The notes under the pieces were generated by a model that saw only the letters and a list, made by a program, of their open reading frames with translations, had not been told where the DNA came from and searched no databases. Source: Dendrophyllia cribrosa (lineage: Eukaryota > Cnidaria > Anthozoa > Scleractinia > Dendrophylliidae). Taken from it: a DNA stretch of 64,000 nt. The DNA is taken from NCBI GenBank assembly GCA_024195265.1, contig JAJLRJ010000005.1, forward strand, positions 33,870,536 through 33,934,535. Direction: 5' to 3'. Each line of letters opens with the position of its first letter. Position 1 is the stretch's first letter. Of the stretch, positions 1 to 7,687 are shown in pieces. Position numbers and translations under genes: made by a program.

Positions 1-246
1 TTGGGTCTATGTATTTAGTGGCTCGTTTGGCTCGACAGTGGATTAAACGGAATGAGAAATAAATGATATACTCTCTAAGGTATTGGGTCTATGTATTTAG
101 TGGCTCGTTTGGCTCGACAGTGGATTAAACGGAATGAGAAATAAATGAGGTACTCTCTAAGGTATTGGGTCTATGTATTTAGTGGCTCATTTGGCTCAGT
201 GGTGGAAAGCAAATGAGTCAAATGAGCCAGCTCATTTGGTTTACGG
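1..246. repeat. Tandem repeat, 82-bp unit, three copies
   Basis: Copies begin at 1, 83 and 165, each opening with TTGGGTCTATGTATTTAGTG. The third copy diverges after about 30 bases. The array may extend to the left of the window. It lies upstream of the first visible host exon. No coding role is seen. Confidence 0.9.
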
Positions 247-583
247 TAAAAAGTGGCCCTGTATTCTGTAGTTTAGCCAAATCCTGAAGTACATGTATGT
301 GACGAAAGTCTGAGCATTCAACCAAAAGCTATTGAGCAGTACTTGCCTGTGGTGCTGTTTATTTACCTAAAATGGTTAATTTCAGAATCTCTAAGAAATT
401 AATGCACACTTGAATTGATGTCTATAAAAACTGCCAGTGGATGCTCGAGCCATAGGCGAGTTTCATTCAGCAGTTTTGATAGGCCTATAAAAGTAGTCTT
501 TGTTTTATAAGAGTGAAAGCATTTTCTAAAAGTTTCATGGTTCCCGCTTGTTTTTCAAAAATCAGTTTAAAATCAGTTTCTTA

Positions 584-809
584 AAGGGATAGTATCACGA
601 GGTGGAAACTTGAAAACGTCGGCCCACTTTTCAAGTTTGATTCCGCAAATTCAAAAAGGCCGTCGAGAAGTGGAGGTATTTGTTGAATCAAAAAATCCGT
701 TTTGATAGCCAAAAGAAAGAAAAAATCACCTTTAACAGTGATATGTCCAAAATTCCGGTGCAAGAATAGTGAACAGTGCCGCGCGTGGAACCTCGTGATA
801 CTATCCCTT
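584..809. mobile_element. MITE, about 226 bp, TA target duplication
   Basis: Inverted terminal repeats of about 20 bp start AAGGGATAGTATCACGAGGT at the left and are mirrored at the right end. Both ends are flanked by TA (582-583 and 810-811). No coding capacity. The size and TA duplication fit a Tc1/mariner-type or similar non-autonomous element; the exact superfamily is not determined. Confidence 0.8.
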
Positions 810-2618
810 TAATATGTTCTATGTTGACAAAATGCAAATAGTTCTCAAGCTGAGTTAAGTACAGACTTAGAGTTTATCAACTGTTGCTTAACTAGCAATA
901 GTTCTCACTAACAGTCATTGTCACTGCCCGTGCTGCTGTACAGTGAACAAGGTTTGAATTGGATTTAGGAACTGTTCAATAAATGGAAATGCTAATTATT
1001 GCAAACAAACATTTTAAAACTACCACTTGAACTTATTAACTGTTTTAATGATATTTGGCTAGAAGTCGAAAGCACAGGCTCGACAGCTGTCCAACAGGTG
1101 TCAAGTAAGAGATTTCCCAAGCTTTTCTCACTTCTCTGCAACTTTTAATACTTGCAAACTCTTTTGAAAGTTTCTTTTTTTCTTTAACTCTTTTTGAACT
1201 TATCTCAGTTCTAAACATAACTTCAACTTCGCGAGAGAGAAAAACAAACTCAATTATCATGATTACAAGAAATGGGAGCCTTTACTCCCTCTAAATTGTT
1301 GCATAAAAGATTTTGTCACCTCTCGTGTCTTTATCTCTATTTCCCTTCACATTTTTTTTTTGAAAATACCATTGAAGTAGGTTTTGTATTTGTATTTTGT
1401 ACTTTGCTTTACCTTACTTTTGTATGTTTTTAGTGTAGTTTTTTTTGCTGTCAGTAATTTTTCTTTAATGTAGCATTGTAAATACTGAAATTGCTTTTAA
1501 AACAAATAAAATACAAAAAAAAAAATACACCAAAAATCCCATCACAAAAGAATAATAGATTTACTCTGTTATGCAATCATTTTCAACTGGTTCAATTGTT
1601 TATTTTCATGACTGATCTCAATAAGCATGATGAATTGCGTGACACATTTAAAACCTTTTAAATTCAAAAGCAAAACATCATTAAAACCTGAAGGATTGTA
1701 ACACTGGTATGACACATCGCATGTTAGAAACAGCTTTGTAGGATGTATAGTTTAGATTTTTGAATTTTGATGATGTCATATGCAAACCAAGAATTGCTCA
1801 ATCGATTCTGCTGACTTGAGTGCATACAATCATGTAATGCCTAGTTCAATTCTAGCCACAGCTACCATCCATAACAACAGAGACCAGAGAATACAGAGCC
1901 GTCATATGAGAAGAGGACATTATGAAAGTGATGTACTGATCTTTAACATAGTTGGTGTTAAAACTGATATGCAGACTTCAAATGTATTATTCAAAACAGC
2001 ATGGTACATGTAAATGTGTGAAATTTTGACGAAGTTGGCAACCTTTAAAGAGAATACAGAATTACAGAACTATAAAACTACAGAACTTTAGAGAATACTT
2101 GCCAAAAAAGAGGACATTGTGAAAGCGATGTACTGATGTTTCGCATTTGGGGGTCCTTTGTTGGAACATTCAAATGACCTCAAAAACTCACTTATAGTAA
2201 ATAAAATAAAAACAATCAAAATTGTTACAGAAAATAACTGTGTTGTTTACCTTTGTTGTTCTGTGTTTGTCTTGGAGATTTGGCAAGCCAATGTGGTAAT
2301 TGTTTAATTTTTTTTTATTTAACGGATTGATTCACTCAGAAGTAGATCAAGAGTACAATTGTACAAGGCATGTAATTCTCCACTCAAACATTTTACCAAA
2401 AAAATCATATTAAGAAAGTGTATGCAATCTCACCCAAATAACTAAAAGTACATTGTAGAGTTTTATCACAACTGAACTCTGTCATTGGGGTGTTTGTAGG
2501 ATAAATAAGGTTTGCTCCAGAAAAGTCCAGACAAGTCATCATGATAATGAACTTGTTTGGTCACTACCTGTTAATATAAGTGTGATACATCTTACATTGT
2601 ATAATTTCCTTTTTATAG
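810..2618. other. Host intronic or upstream sequence, nothing recognised
   Basis: AT-rich sequence with scattered stop codons in all frames. A short open frame at 1780-2013 on the + strand shows no motif or recognisable family. This is most likely an intron of the OFD1-like gene, since the first visible exon starts in the middle of the protein. Confidence 0.5.
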
Positions 2619-2819
2619 TCTCAGTTGAGAAATCGTCTGATAGAAGAACTTCAGGAGGCTGCATTCCATGGTGGATTGACAGAATGTGACCAATCAGCAG
2701 TTACAGATAACTTGTGTGAGCTTGCAGCTAACAGCTTGGTTGCTGACCATTTGAAGAGATGTAAATATGAATATTCTTTATCCGTGTTCCTACCAGAGTG
2801 TGGTTTACAAGAAAACAAG
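2619..2819 (+). CDS. OFD1: OFD1-like exon (LisH region)
   Basis: An exon of 67 codons bounded by a TTTTATAG acceptor and a GTATAA donor, phase 0 at both ends. The translation includes ...LRNRLIEEL... and ...VADHLKRCKYEYSLSVFLPE..., matching the conserved N-terminal LisH region of OFD1, a coiled-coil protein of centrioles, centriolar satellites and ciliary basal bodies. The five further exons in this window continue the OFD1 order with compatible phases, which makes chance similarity unlikely. The start codon and first exon must lie upstream of the window. The family assignment is by recognition of conserved residues; the exon structure is read directly. Confidence 0.85.
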
Positions 2820-2901
2820 GTATAAAACACTCCTTTTTTATTGAGATCAAATTCATTTTCCTTGATTGTGTCACCTATACCATTATGTTTGTTTTAATCA
2901 G

Positions 2902-2970
2902 TTGCTGGCAGTGAAAGATGTTCTCTTGTTACTGAAGATTACTACTGATTCCCAGCTCTACAAACATTTG
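2902..2970 (+). CDS. OFD1: OFD1-like exon
   Basis: A 69-bp exon (23 codons, phase 0 to 0) between acceptor TTTTAATCAG and donor GTAAATTG. It encodes LLAVKDVLLLLK followed by QLYKHL, matching the segment right after the LisH motif in OFD1. The preceding intron is only 82 bp. The next recognisable exon is at 51414, so this exon sits at the left border of a 48-kb intron filled with mobile elements. Confidence 0.8.
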
Positions 2971-3399
2971 GTAAATTGCCTTAAATTTGCTTTTTTTATG
3001 CCTTACATGTATTATTTTGTATTGTATGAATGCATGCAAACTAATTGGAAGGAAGCTTTAGTTATCAGTCAACCACCAAAGTATAAAAATTAATGCCTGA
3101 GAAAGAGTCTGAGGCATTTTTTGAAAAACTTTTAATTTCATTAATTACAGTGTAATTCATTTCTTATTAAGGGACATTTATTACTTGAAAGTCAGAAATA
3201 GAGATAAATCAATTAATACTTATTCGAAAACAATCTACCAGTAAATGCAGGGCAAGCAATTTTTGTGCTGAAATGTGCCGGTCATGATTAGAACAAAATG
3301 TACCCTAGTCTTGACTACATTAAATTTGATTTTTGATACACAGACTAACCTCCTGTACATGTACATGTGAGCACGAGCACGAGCGTTTGTCTCGTAAAA
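2971..3399. other. Intron sequence, nothing recognised
   Basis: AT-rich intronic sequence directly after the GTAAAT donor. No open frame of note and no repeat boundary identified. Confidence 0.5.
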
Positions 3400-3450
3400 G
3401 TAACACAAACACCGATGAAGGGGTTATCCCCGAAACGTCTGACTGTCTTT
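3400..3450 (+). ncRNA. Hammerhead-ribozyme-like motif (Penelope remnant)
   Basis: CCGATGA at 3412-3418 is followed by a GGGG/CCCC stem with a UUAU loop, then GAAA and CGUC (3432-3439). This is the core layout of a hammerhead ribozyme with a four-pair stem II. The consensus CUGANGA has C instead of U at the second position, which should weaken cleavage. Penelope-like elements are known to carry such motifs in their terminal repeats, and full Penelope copies occur at 40135-44898. No other Penelope sequence is recognised here, so this is probably a short remnant. Confidence 0.5.
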
Positions 3451-3857
3451 GTCAATTTTCAATATTATCATTAACCATGGGTACCACGCAGCAAAAAACA
3501 TTTTAATATGTACATGTAAGCCGCCATCCTGAATACTAAATATATTAATTAATTAATATTATTAATAATTATATTTATTAGTCACTTTTATGGTGCATAA
3601 AACAAATTAAAAAAGTAAGGCGACCACACCGATTGCAAGATGGTCACTTGAACATTTTGAAGCGTAATGAAACTGCAGATTGAAGTAATTGCAGTGCTCA
3701 AAATTAAAGCATCCATAAGATTAACATACTACATGCTAAACAAACAAAAACAGTAAAGATTAATGAGATTACCAACAAGATTACATTTTGCCGTGTGTTT
3801 GTTCACAGGTGACGCCAAAAGTGTTTTGTCAACATAACTATTCACTTCAATCCTATT
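3451..3857. other. AT-rich intron left of element 1
   Basis: Contains an alternating TTAATTAATTAATATTATT tract near 3543-3575 and otherwise nothing recognised. It ends with the TTCTTT (3858-3863) that flanks element 1. Confidence 0.5.
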
Positions 3858-3863
3858 TTCTTT

Positions 3864-4160
3864 AGTAGATGTAAGTGGCTAGTTCTGGGACACCCATTTT
3901 AAGGCCCCACAGACCCCTATGGAGCCTTAATTTAATGATTGGCACCCCCTATCTCCAGGACCTCCTGCCAGTCGGCCCTGGGATAGGGGGTGCCAATCAT
4001 TAAATTAAGGCTCCATAGGGGTCTGTGGGGCCTTAAAATGGGTGTCCCAGAAACTAGCCACTTACATCTACTCTGCCCGATCCATCCTCTTCACACATAG
4101 CGCATAAGGGCGGTCTGGCCGAGTATGGCCAATTGAAAAAACCTTTACCCTTCATATACC
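3864..4160. repeat. Left terminal inverted repeat of element 1, containing a hairpin
   Basis: The outer 209 bp (3864-4072) is itself a near-perfect inverted repeat: about 90-bp arms around an asymmetric centre near 3952-3982 (CCAGGACCTCCTGCCAGTCG). The hairpin is bounded by AGTAG outside and CTACT inside. The remaining 88 bp (4073-4160) is non-palindromic, matches the right repeat inverted, and ends at a CATATACC promoter-like motif just before the first gene. Confidence 0.93.
4130..4160 (+). promoter_or_regulatory. Early-type promoter candidate of the YqaJ gene
   Basis: CCAATTGAA, then CCCTTCATATACC, ends 15 bases before the ATG at 4176. It is the divergent member of a block also found before both polymerase genes, the zinc-finger gene and the YqaJ gene of element 2. 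Confidence 0.5.
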
Positions 4161-4175
4161 AATAATTGGTTTATT

Positions 4176-5284
4176 ATGGCGACAACACAAGCGTTCATGA
4201 ACTTTCTCAAATTGAGGAACACTGGTCTGAAACAAAAGAGCGCCGGCTGGCTCTCAGCCAGGCAAAATACAATTGGGGCATCAGAGATTTCTGCCTTGAC
4301 AGGATCGTCGCTGTTTGAATCACGGCACAGCTTGCTCATGAAGAAAATTCAGCCAACACACATGCTCAACAATGCGGCTTGTACCTGGGGCAATCTGTTT
4401 GAGCCGATTATACGCAAGTATTTTGAGCAAAAACATTCTGTTTCCGTTTTTGGTCACAGCATTTCTCTTAATCTGTCAAGCGAGCATCCGCTTTATCGAA
4501 AGGTCACTTGTAGTCCAGACGGCTATTTCATGAATAAAGATAACACATTAAGTTTGTTAGAGTTCAAGTGCCCGTTCAAGCGAAAAATAGCGATGAACAG
4601 AATCCCTAGCTATTATCGCGATCAGATACAAACAGGGCTTGCTTTGAGTGGTGACATGGTCTCCAAAGGCTTGTTTGTTGACGGCTATTTCAGAATGTGT
4701 TCTTTAAACCAGCTTGAACCAAGTTTAGCTCACAATTCTTTTCTCAACGCCGGGAGAACATACAAGACAAAAATAAATCAACTCTTGCCTGGGGGGTCTG
4801 TTATCTATTCAGCAAACAAAACATCAAGATCAATCAAGCTGAACTTATTGATCTTGGAGCAACACAAACAATTGCTTTGTTTGAACATGTCATGGGTTTA
4901 ATTGCCACTAAAGAGATTTGGGTTTATTATGGCAAAATAAGAATGACGTTCACAGAACGTGACGAAAATGCTGAATTTCTACGTTTAAACGCTATGAAAG
5001 AAGCGTTCTCTAACCCGCGTAGAGAAGGGCCACAACCTGTTGCAATGTTCGCTTGGAAATTGCTCGATCTCACTGAAATTTGGGAGTTTAAAAAACCAGA
5101 TTTCTTGAGGAACATTCAAAGGTCTGTTGAATGTTTTCATGATAATCTATCAAAACTGAAAGGAAGAATCAAAAATTATACTTACACCGAGGACTCTGCC
5201 ACAACTCCAAACACAGGCGATGACAAGGCCGTTTTGGAAGCCTTTCTAATGAAGCAAGCGGCAATGCTTACTCCAGAGTTCTGA
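4176..5284 (+). pseudogene. YqaJ-like (lambda-exonuclease family) recombinase nuclease, frameshifted
   Basis: Starts MATTQAF at the inner edge of the left repeat. Conserved blocks are GASEISALTGSS near residue 33, a Trp-Gly-Asn-Leu-Phe block, SPDGY, and LLEFKCPF, which together give the PD-(D/E)XK active site of YqaJ-type exonucleases. Such enzymes resect double-stranded ends for single-strand annealing recombination. One frameshift near 4780 moves the reading frame at the LAWGVCYLF region; the C-terminal third continues to 5284 in another frame. The homologue at 37471-38445 is uninterrupted, so this copy is the broken one (or carries a sequencing indel in a G run). The 3' end overlaps the convergent gene at 5268. 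Confidence 0.8.
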
Positions 5285-5933
5285 ATGCATTATTCCATAA
5301 AAATTCGTTTTTGATTATCGTCGCATCAGACATCCATTGTTGTCTAAGATAATTTATAATCACTCGTTGCGGGGCTTCAAGCGGTGTTATAATGTTCAGG
5401 ATTTTGTAGATCACAAACGTATAAGATATTCTCGGAAGCCGACCTTCTATTTGTTTGAAGACACGTTTCGTTTCATGGATTTGATCGAGAGTCAACTGAA
5501 CAGGCAGACATTTCAGCTTTTTTATAAGCCGGTTCAAGGCATAACCAAACACGTAACTTCGTCCCGACCGATGGCTTTGTCTGTGGAAATTGTTTTGCTG
5601 CGTACATGCCTTAGCATCATCGAGCACTTCCACACGGCCACATCTTTTACAATAAAGTTCACAAGAATTGATTGATTGAAAAAAGGAGCCACCACAGTCA
5701 TAACAAGACAGGAGTCTTCGGTCCCAGCATTCAATCTCCATGTCATTGTAATGTTTTTGTAGATATTGCTGCCCAATCTCTGCCAACCCTACATCTTCGC
5801 ATAACTGATAAAGTTTTTCCGGCAGGCACAAGCGGTGTATTTCTTTTGTGTAATCGCTGCCGTATAGCGAGCGAAGGATGGCAAATTTGTGTTCTTTGTC
5901 AAGTTCATTGAGCCGTGCGCCAAACTCAGTCAT
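5268..5933 (-). CDS. Zinc-ribbon protein, VLTF3-like late transcription factor (tentative)
   Basis: 221 residues, intact, starting MTEFGARLNE ten bases after a TATAGAC motif. A zinc ribbon is formed by C77, C80, C95 and C98 (CYDC...CKRC). The C-terminal part has ISYTFVIYKIL followed by an aromatic W/F-rich stretch. This order, N-terminal helices, zinc ribbon, then the conserved SY-F---KI- block, resembles the VLTF3 family, which activates late genes in large DNA viruses. If correct it is the best candidate for a trans-acting factor that reads the TATATAC motifs in this element. A C-terminal remnant is found at the same place in element 2 (37095-37324). The resemblance is by eye; a different zinc-ribbon family is possible. 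Confidence 0.6.
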   Translation of the reverse strand: MTEFGARLNELDKEHKFAILRSLYGSDYTKEIHRLCLPEKLYQLCEDVGLAEIGQQYLQKHYNDMEIECWDRRLLSCYDCGGSFFQSINSCELYCKRCGRVEVLDDAKACTQQNNFHRQSHRSGRSYVFGYALNRLIKKLKCLPVQLTLDQIHETKRVFKQIEGRLPRISYTFVIYKILNIITPLEAPQRVIINYLRQQWMSDATIIKNEFLWNNAFRTLE

Positions 5934-6009
5934 GTCTATATTTAGAGATTACAATTTTTCCATTGGGGGTTTCCCGTGACTTCCGGTGTTGTGTCTCGGG
6001 CCGTATTTA

Positions 6010-6215
6010 GAAAATTACAACTTTTCGAAGCTTCTCGAACATACCGAAGCGCCCCACAAATACCGAAGCGCCCCAACTTTGTTGAAAAAAGTTTTTCTGG
6101 GGCGCTTCGGAATTTATTTTTTGAAAAAGTTTTTGTGGGGCGTTTCGGTATTTATTTTTTGAAAAAGTTTTTTGGGGGCGCTTCGTTATTTGTGGGGCGC
6201 TTCGGAATTTATGGG
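6010..6215. repeat. Short tandem and inverted repeats, GGGGCGCTTCGG-type
   Basis: At least four copies of a GGGGCGCTTCGG(A/T)ATTTA module alternate with TTTTTTGAAAAAGTTTTT spacers, plus two inverted copies (CCGAAGCGCCCC) at 6043-6075. They lie just upstream of the VLTF3-like gene. Element 2 has an unrelated repeat array at the same position (36540-37076). Confidence 0.8.
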
Positions 6216-6255
6216 CGGGATTTTTCCCTCAAGATTTGTAGATTAAAACCTGAAT

Positions 6256-6942
6256 TTAATCTCTCAAATCGGACTTGGATGCTGCGGTGAGAAGACTTAT
6301 CTTTTTTTGAAACTCTTGTTTGACTTCCTTGCGAAGTTCGTTTTTGAGTTTCTCGAGGTCTGGCGCTTGTGTTTGAGTGGCAACGTCTTTTTTTGCCCTA
6401 ACACCATCCCTGATTGCAGCTTTGAGTTCGTGATATTTTTCCACCTCACGAGTAATTATGGCGAATTCTGCATCACTGATCCTCTTGTCTTCCAGAGCCT
6501 TTGAGACCAGATCATTGACAGAGTTGCGTTTAGCCAGGGCCAGTGTATAGATTTTCGCGTGTTTTGTCACTTTTCGCTCTAATCGCTTGTTAGCAGCTGT
6601 AAAGCCAACAGAGGATAGCCCACAGAGGGTCGCGACGCCGGCAAGTGCTGGACTTGCAATAATTCCGAACCCAGTCAATGCAGTTGCAAGGGCCCCTGAT
6701 GACAGCCCAACAGAAAGCGACCCAAGGCCAACCGCCGAGTAATGAACCAATGATTGGGTTCGTTTATATTTCTTTGCGACTTGTCTGTAATGCTCGGCTT
6801 CGTCAGACAGCTCTTTAAGCAAGTCAGAGATCTTTTTGAGCCGGAAGTCTTCTGCATTGATTTGAGTGATCCCAAGGTCAGGGTATATCTTTTGTGTATG
6901 GCTGTATTTGGGGGCCGATGGAAGCACATTAGCAGAACTCAT
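6256..6942 (-). CDS. Conserved two-segment membrane protein, function unknown
   Basis: 228 residues. An N-terminal helical region containing AEHYRQVAKKYKR is followed by a glycine/alanine-rich hydrophobic hairpin at about residues 75-115 (ALTGFGIIASPALAGVAT), then a basic region (RLERKVTKH), a helix containing KRNSVNDLVSKALED, and a charged C-terminal tail with a short coiled coil. The homologue at 35829-36506 is intact and a remnant lies at 62020-62403, so the protein is conserved across all three elements. The hydrophobic hairpin suggests insertion in a membrane or a membrane-active role, loosely like apolipoprotein-L-type proteins. Start is fixed by the TATATACC motif upstream. Confidence 0.75.
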   Translation of the reverse strand: MSSANVLPSAPKYSHTQKIYPDLGITQINAEDFRLKKISDLLKELSDEAEHYRQVAKKYKRTQSLVHYSAVGLGSLSVGLSSGALATALTGFGIIASPALAGVATLCGLSSVGFTAANKRLERKVTKHAKIYTLALAKRNSVNDLVSKALEDKRISDAEFAIITREVEKYHELKAAIRDGVRAKKDVATQTQAPDLEKLKNELRKEVKQEFQKKISLLTAASKSDLRD

Positions 6943-6945
6943 GGC

Positions 6946-6960
6946 GTGGGGTATATATAT
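6946..6960 (-). promoter_or_regulatory. Late-type TATATAC motif
   Basis: Read on the minus strand this is ATCATATATATACCCC, a few bases before the ATG at 6942. It matches the motif found before the other structural genes. Confidence 0.6.
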
Positions 6961-6966
6961 GATTTT

Positions 6967-7638
6967 TTACTTTAACTCAACTTCAAATTCCAAAGGCGCG
7001 CCATTGAAGTTGAAGAGGTCATTGTTCTCATCTCTCACTGACAGTGTGATAGAGTTAACAAATTCGCCAGACGAGACGTCACGCAAGACGTTCTGTTGTG
7101 TTGTCTCGTAATGAACCTTCTCAAAAGCTTTTCCACGAATATCAAACCGAGCCAAAACTGTCGAAGGCTTACCGTTGAGAAGGTTTTGTTCTTTATCAAC
7201 CAGATCACAGTGGATGAAGTAAGTGCTTGGTGCCCTTAAACGCTTGACGAAGGTTATTAGCATCAATACAGGTCTTATGCCAAGCAATTCTGCCAGATTG
7301 TCACTAAGCGTAACACTGCTGCTGTTATTCGTAATGACCATGACCCCGTATGGCCTGTTTGTTTCAATTGTTAGATTTAAACGGCTGTTATAGTCTTTTA
7401 GGCTTTCAAAGTCTTTCGCTAAACTCTCAATAGAGTGATGTCCTGGAAGTAAGGTTGCACCACGTGATGAACCATTAGGCGGAGGGGCTGTTGGTGAAAT
7501 CTTTGCTTCTTCTTTCAAATTATGCCACGAGTTGAAAATTGAGCAAGAGATGAGCCGTATGTAATTTGGCATCGAAAGTGCGTGGTCGAAATAGATCGTG
7601 TGGGGGTTCGAAGTCGTGACAAATGTTAACACAACCAT
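6967..7638 (-). CDS. Candidate capsid-associated beta-rich protein (penton/minor-capsid-like), tentative
   Basis: 223 residues from the ATG at 7638. This start is chosen because it follows a TATATAC motif and because the homologue at 35154 begins with the same MVVLT. It opens NPHTIYFDHAL, has a LLPGHHSIESLA segment resembling the G-Y-S-x-E-x-L pattern of capsid strands, then YFIHCDLVDKEQNLLNG, ARFDIRG, and a C-terminal ITLSVRDENNDLF...FNGAPLEF strand pattern common in virion proteins of invertebrate virus-like elements. Divergently transcribed from the 7688 gene. The family is inferred from pattern, position and late promoter; no catalytic residues are seen. Confidence 0.55.
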   Translation of the reverse strand: MVVLTFVTTSNPHTIYFDHALSMPNYIRLISCSIFNSWHNLKEEAKISPTAPPPNGSSRGATLLPGHHSIESLAKDFESLKDYNSRLNLTIETNRPYGVMVITNNSSSVTLSDNLAELLGIRPVLMLITFVKRLRAPSTYFIHCDLVDKEQNLLNGKPSTVLARFDIRGKAFEKVHYETTQQNVLRDVSSGEFVNSITLSVRDENNDLFNFNGAPLEFEVELK

Positions 7639-7687
7639 GACAGATGCGAGTATATAATTACTTTTTAAATTATAATTATATACAACC
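7639..7687. promoter_or_regulatory. Divergent promoter region, two TATATAC motifs
   Basis: Only 49 bp separate the two start codons. ATTATATACAACC precedes the + gene at 7688, and the reverse complement of GCGAGTATATAATTAC precedes the - gene at 7638. The same layout recurs at 11038-11078, 33007-33051 and 35109-35153. Confidence 0.65.

Noticed and set aside
1780..2013. 77-residue frame upstream of the first OFD1 exon as an additional exon
   Set aside because: No resemblance to OFD1 and no convincing splice sites of compatible phase.
3864..4072. Terminal hairpins as an endogenous parvovirus
   Set aside because: No parvoviral replication or capsid gene; the hairpins abut Polinton genes and have 5-6 bp target duplications.
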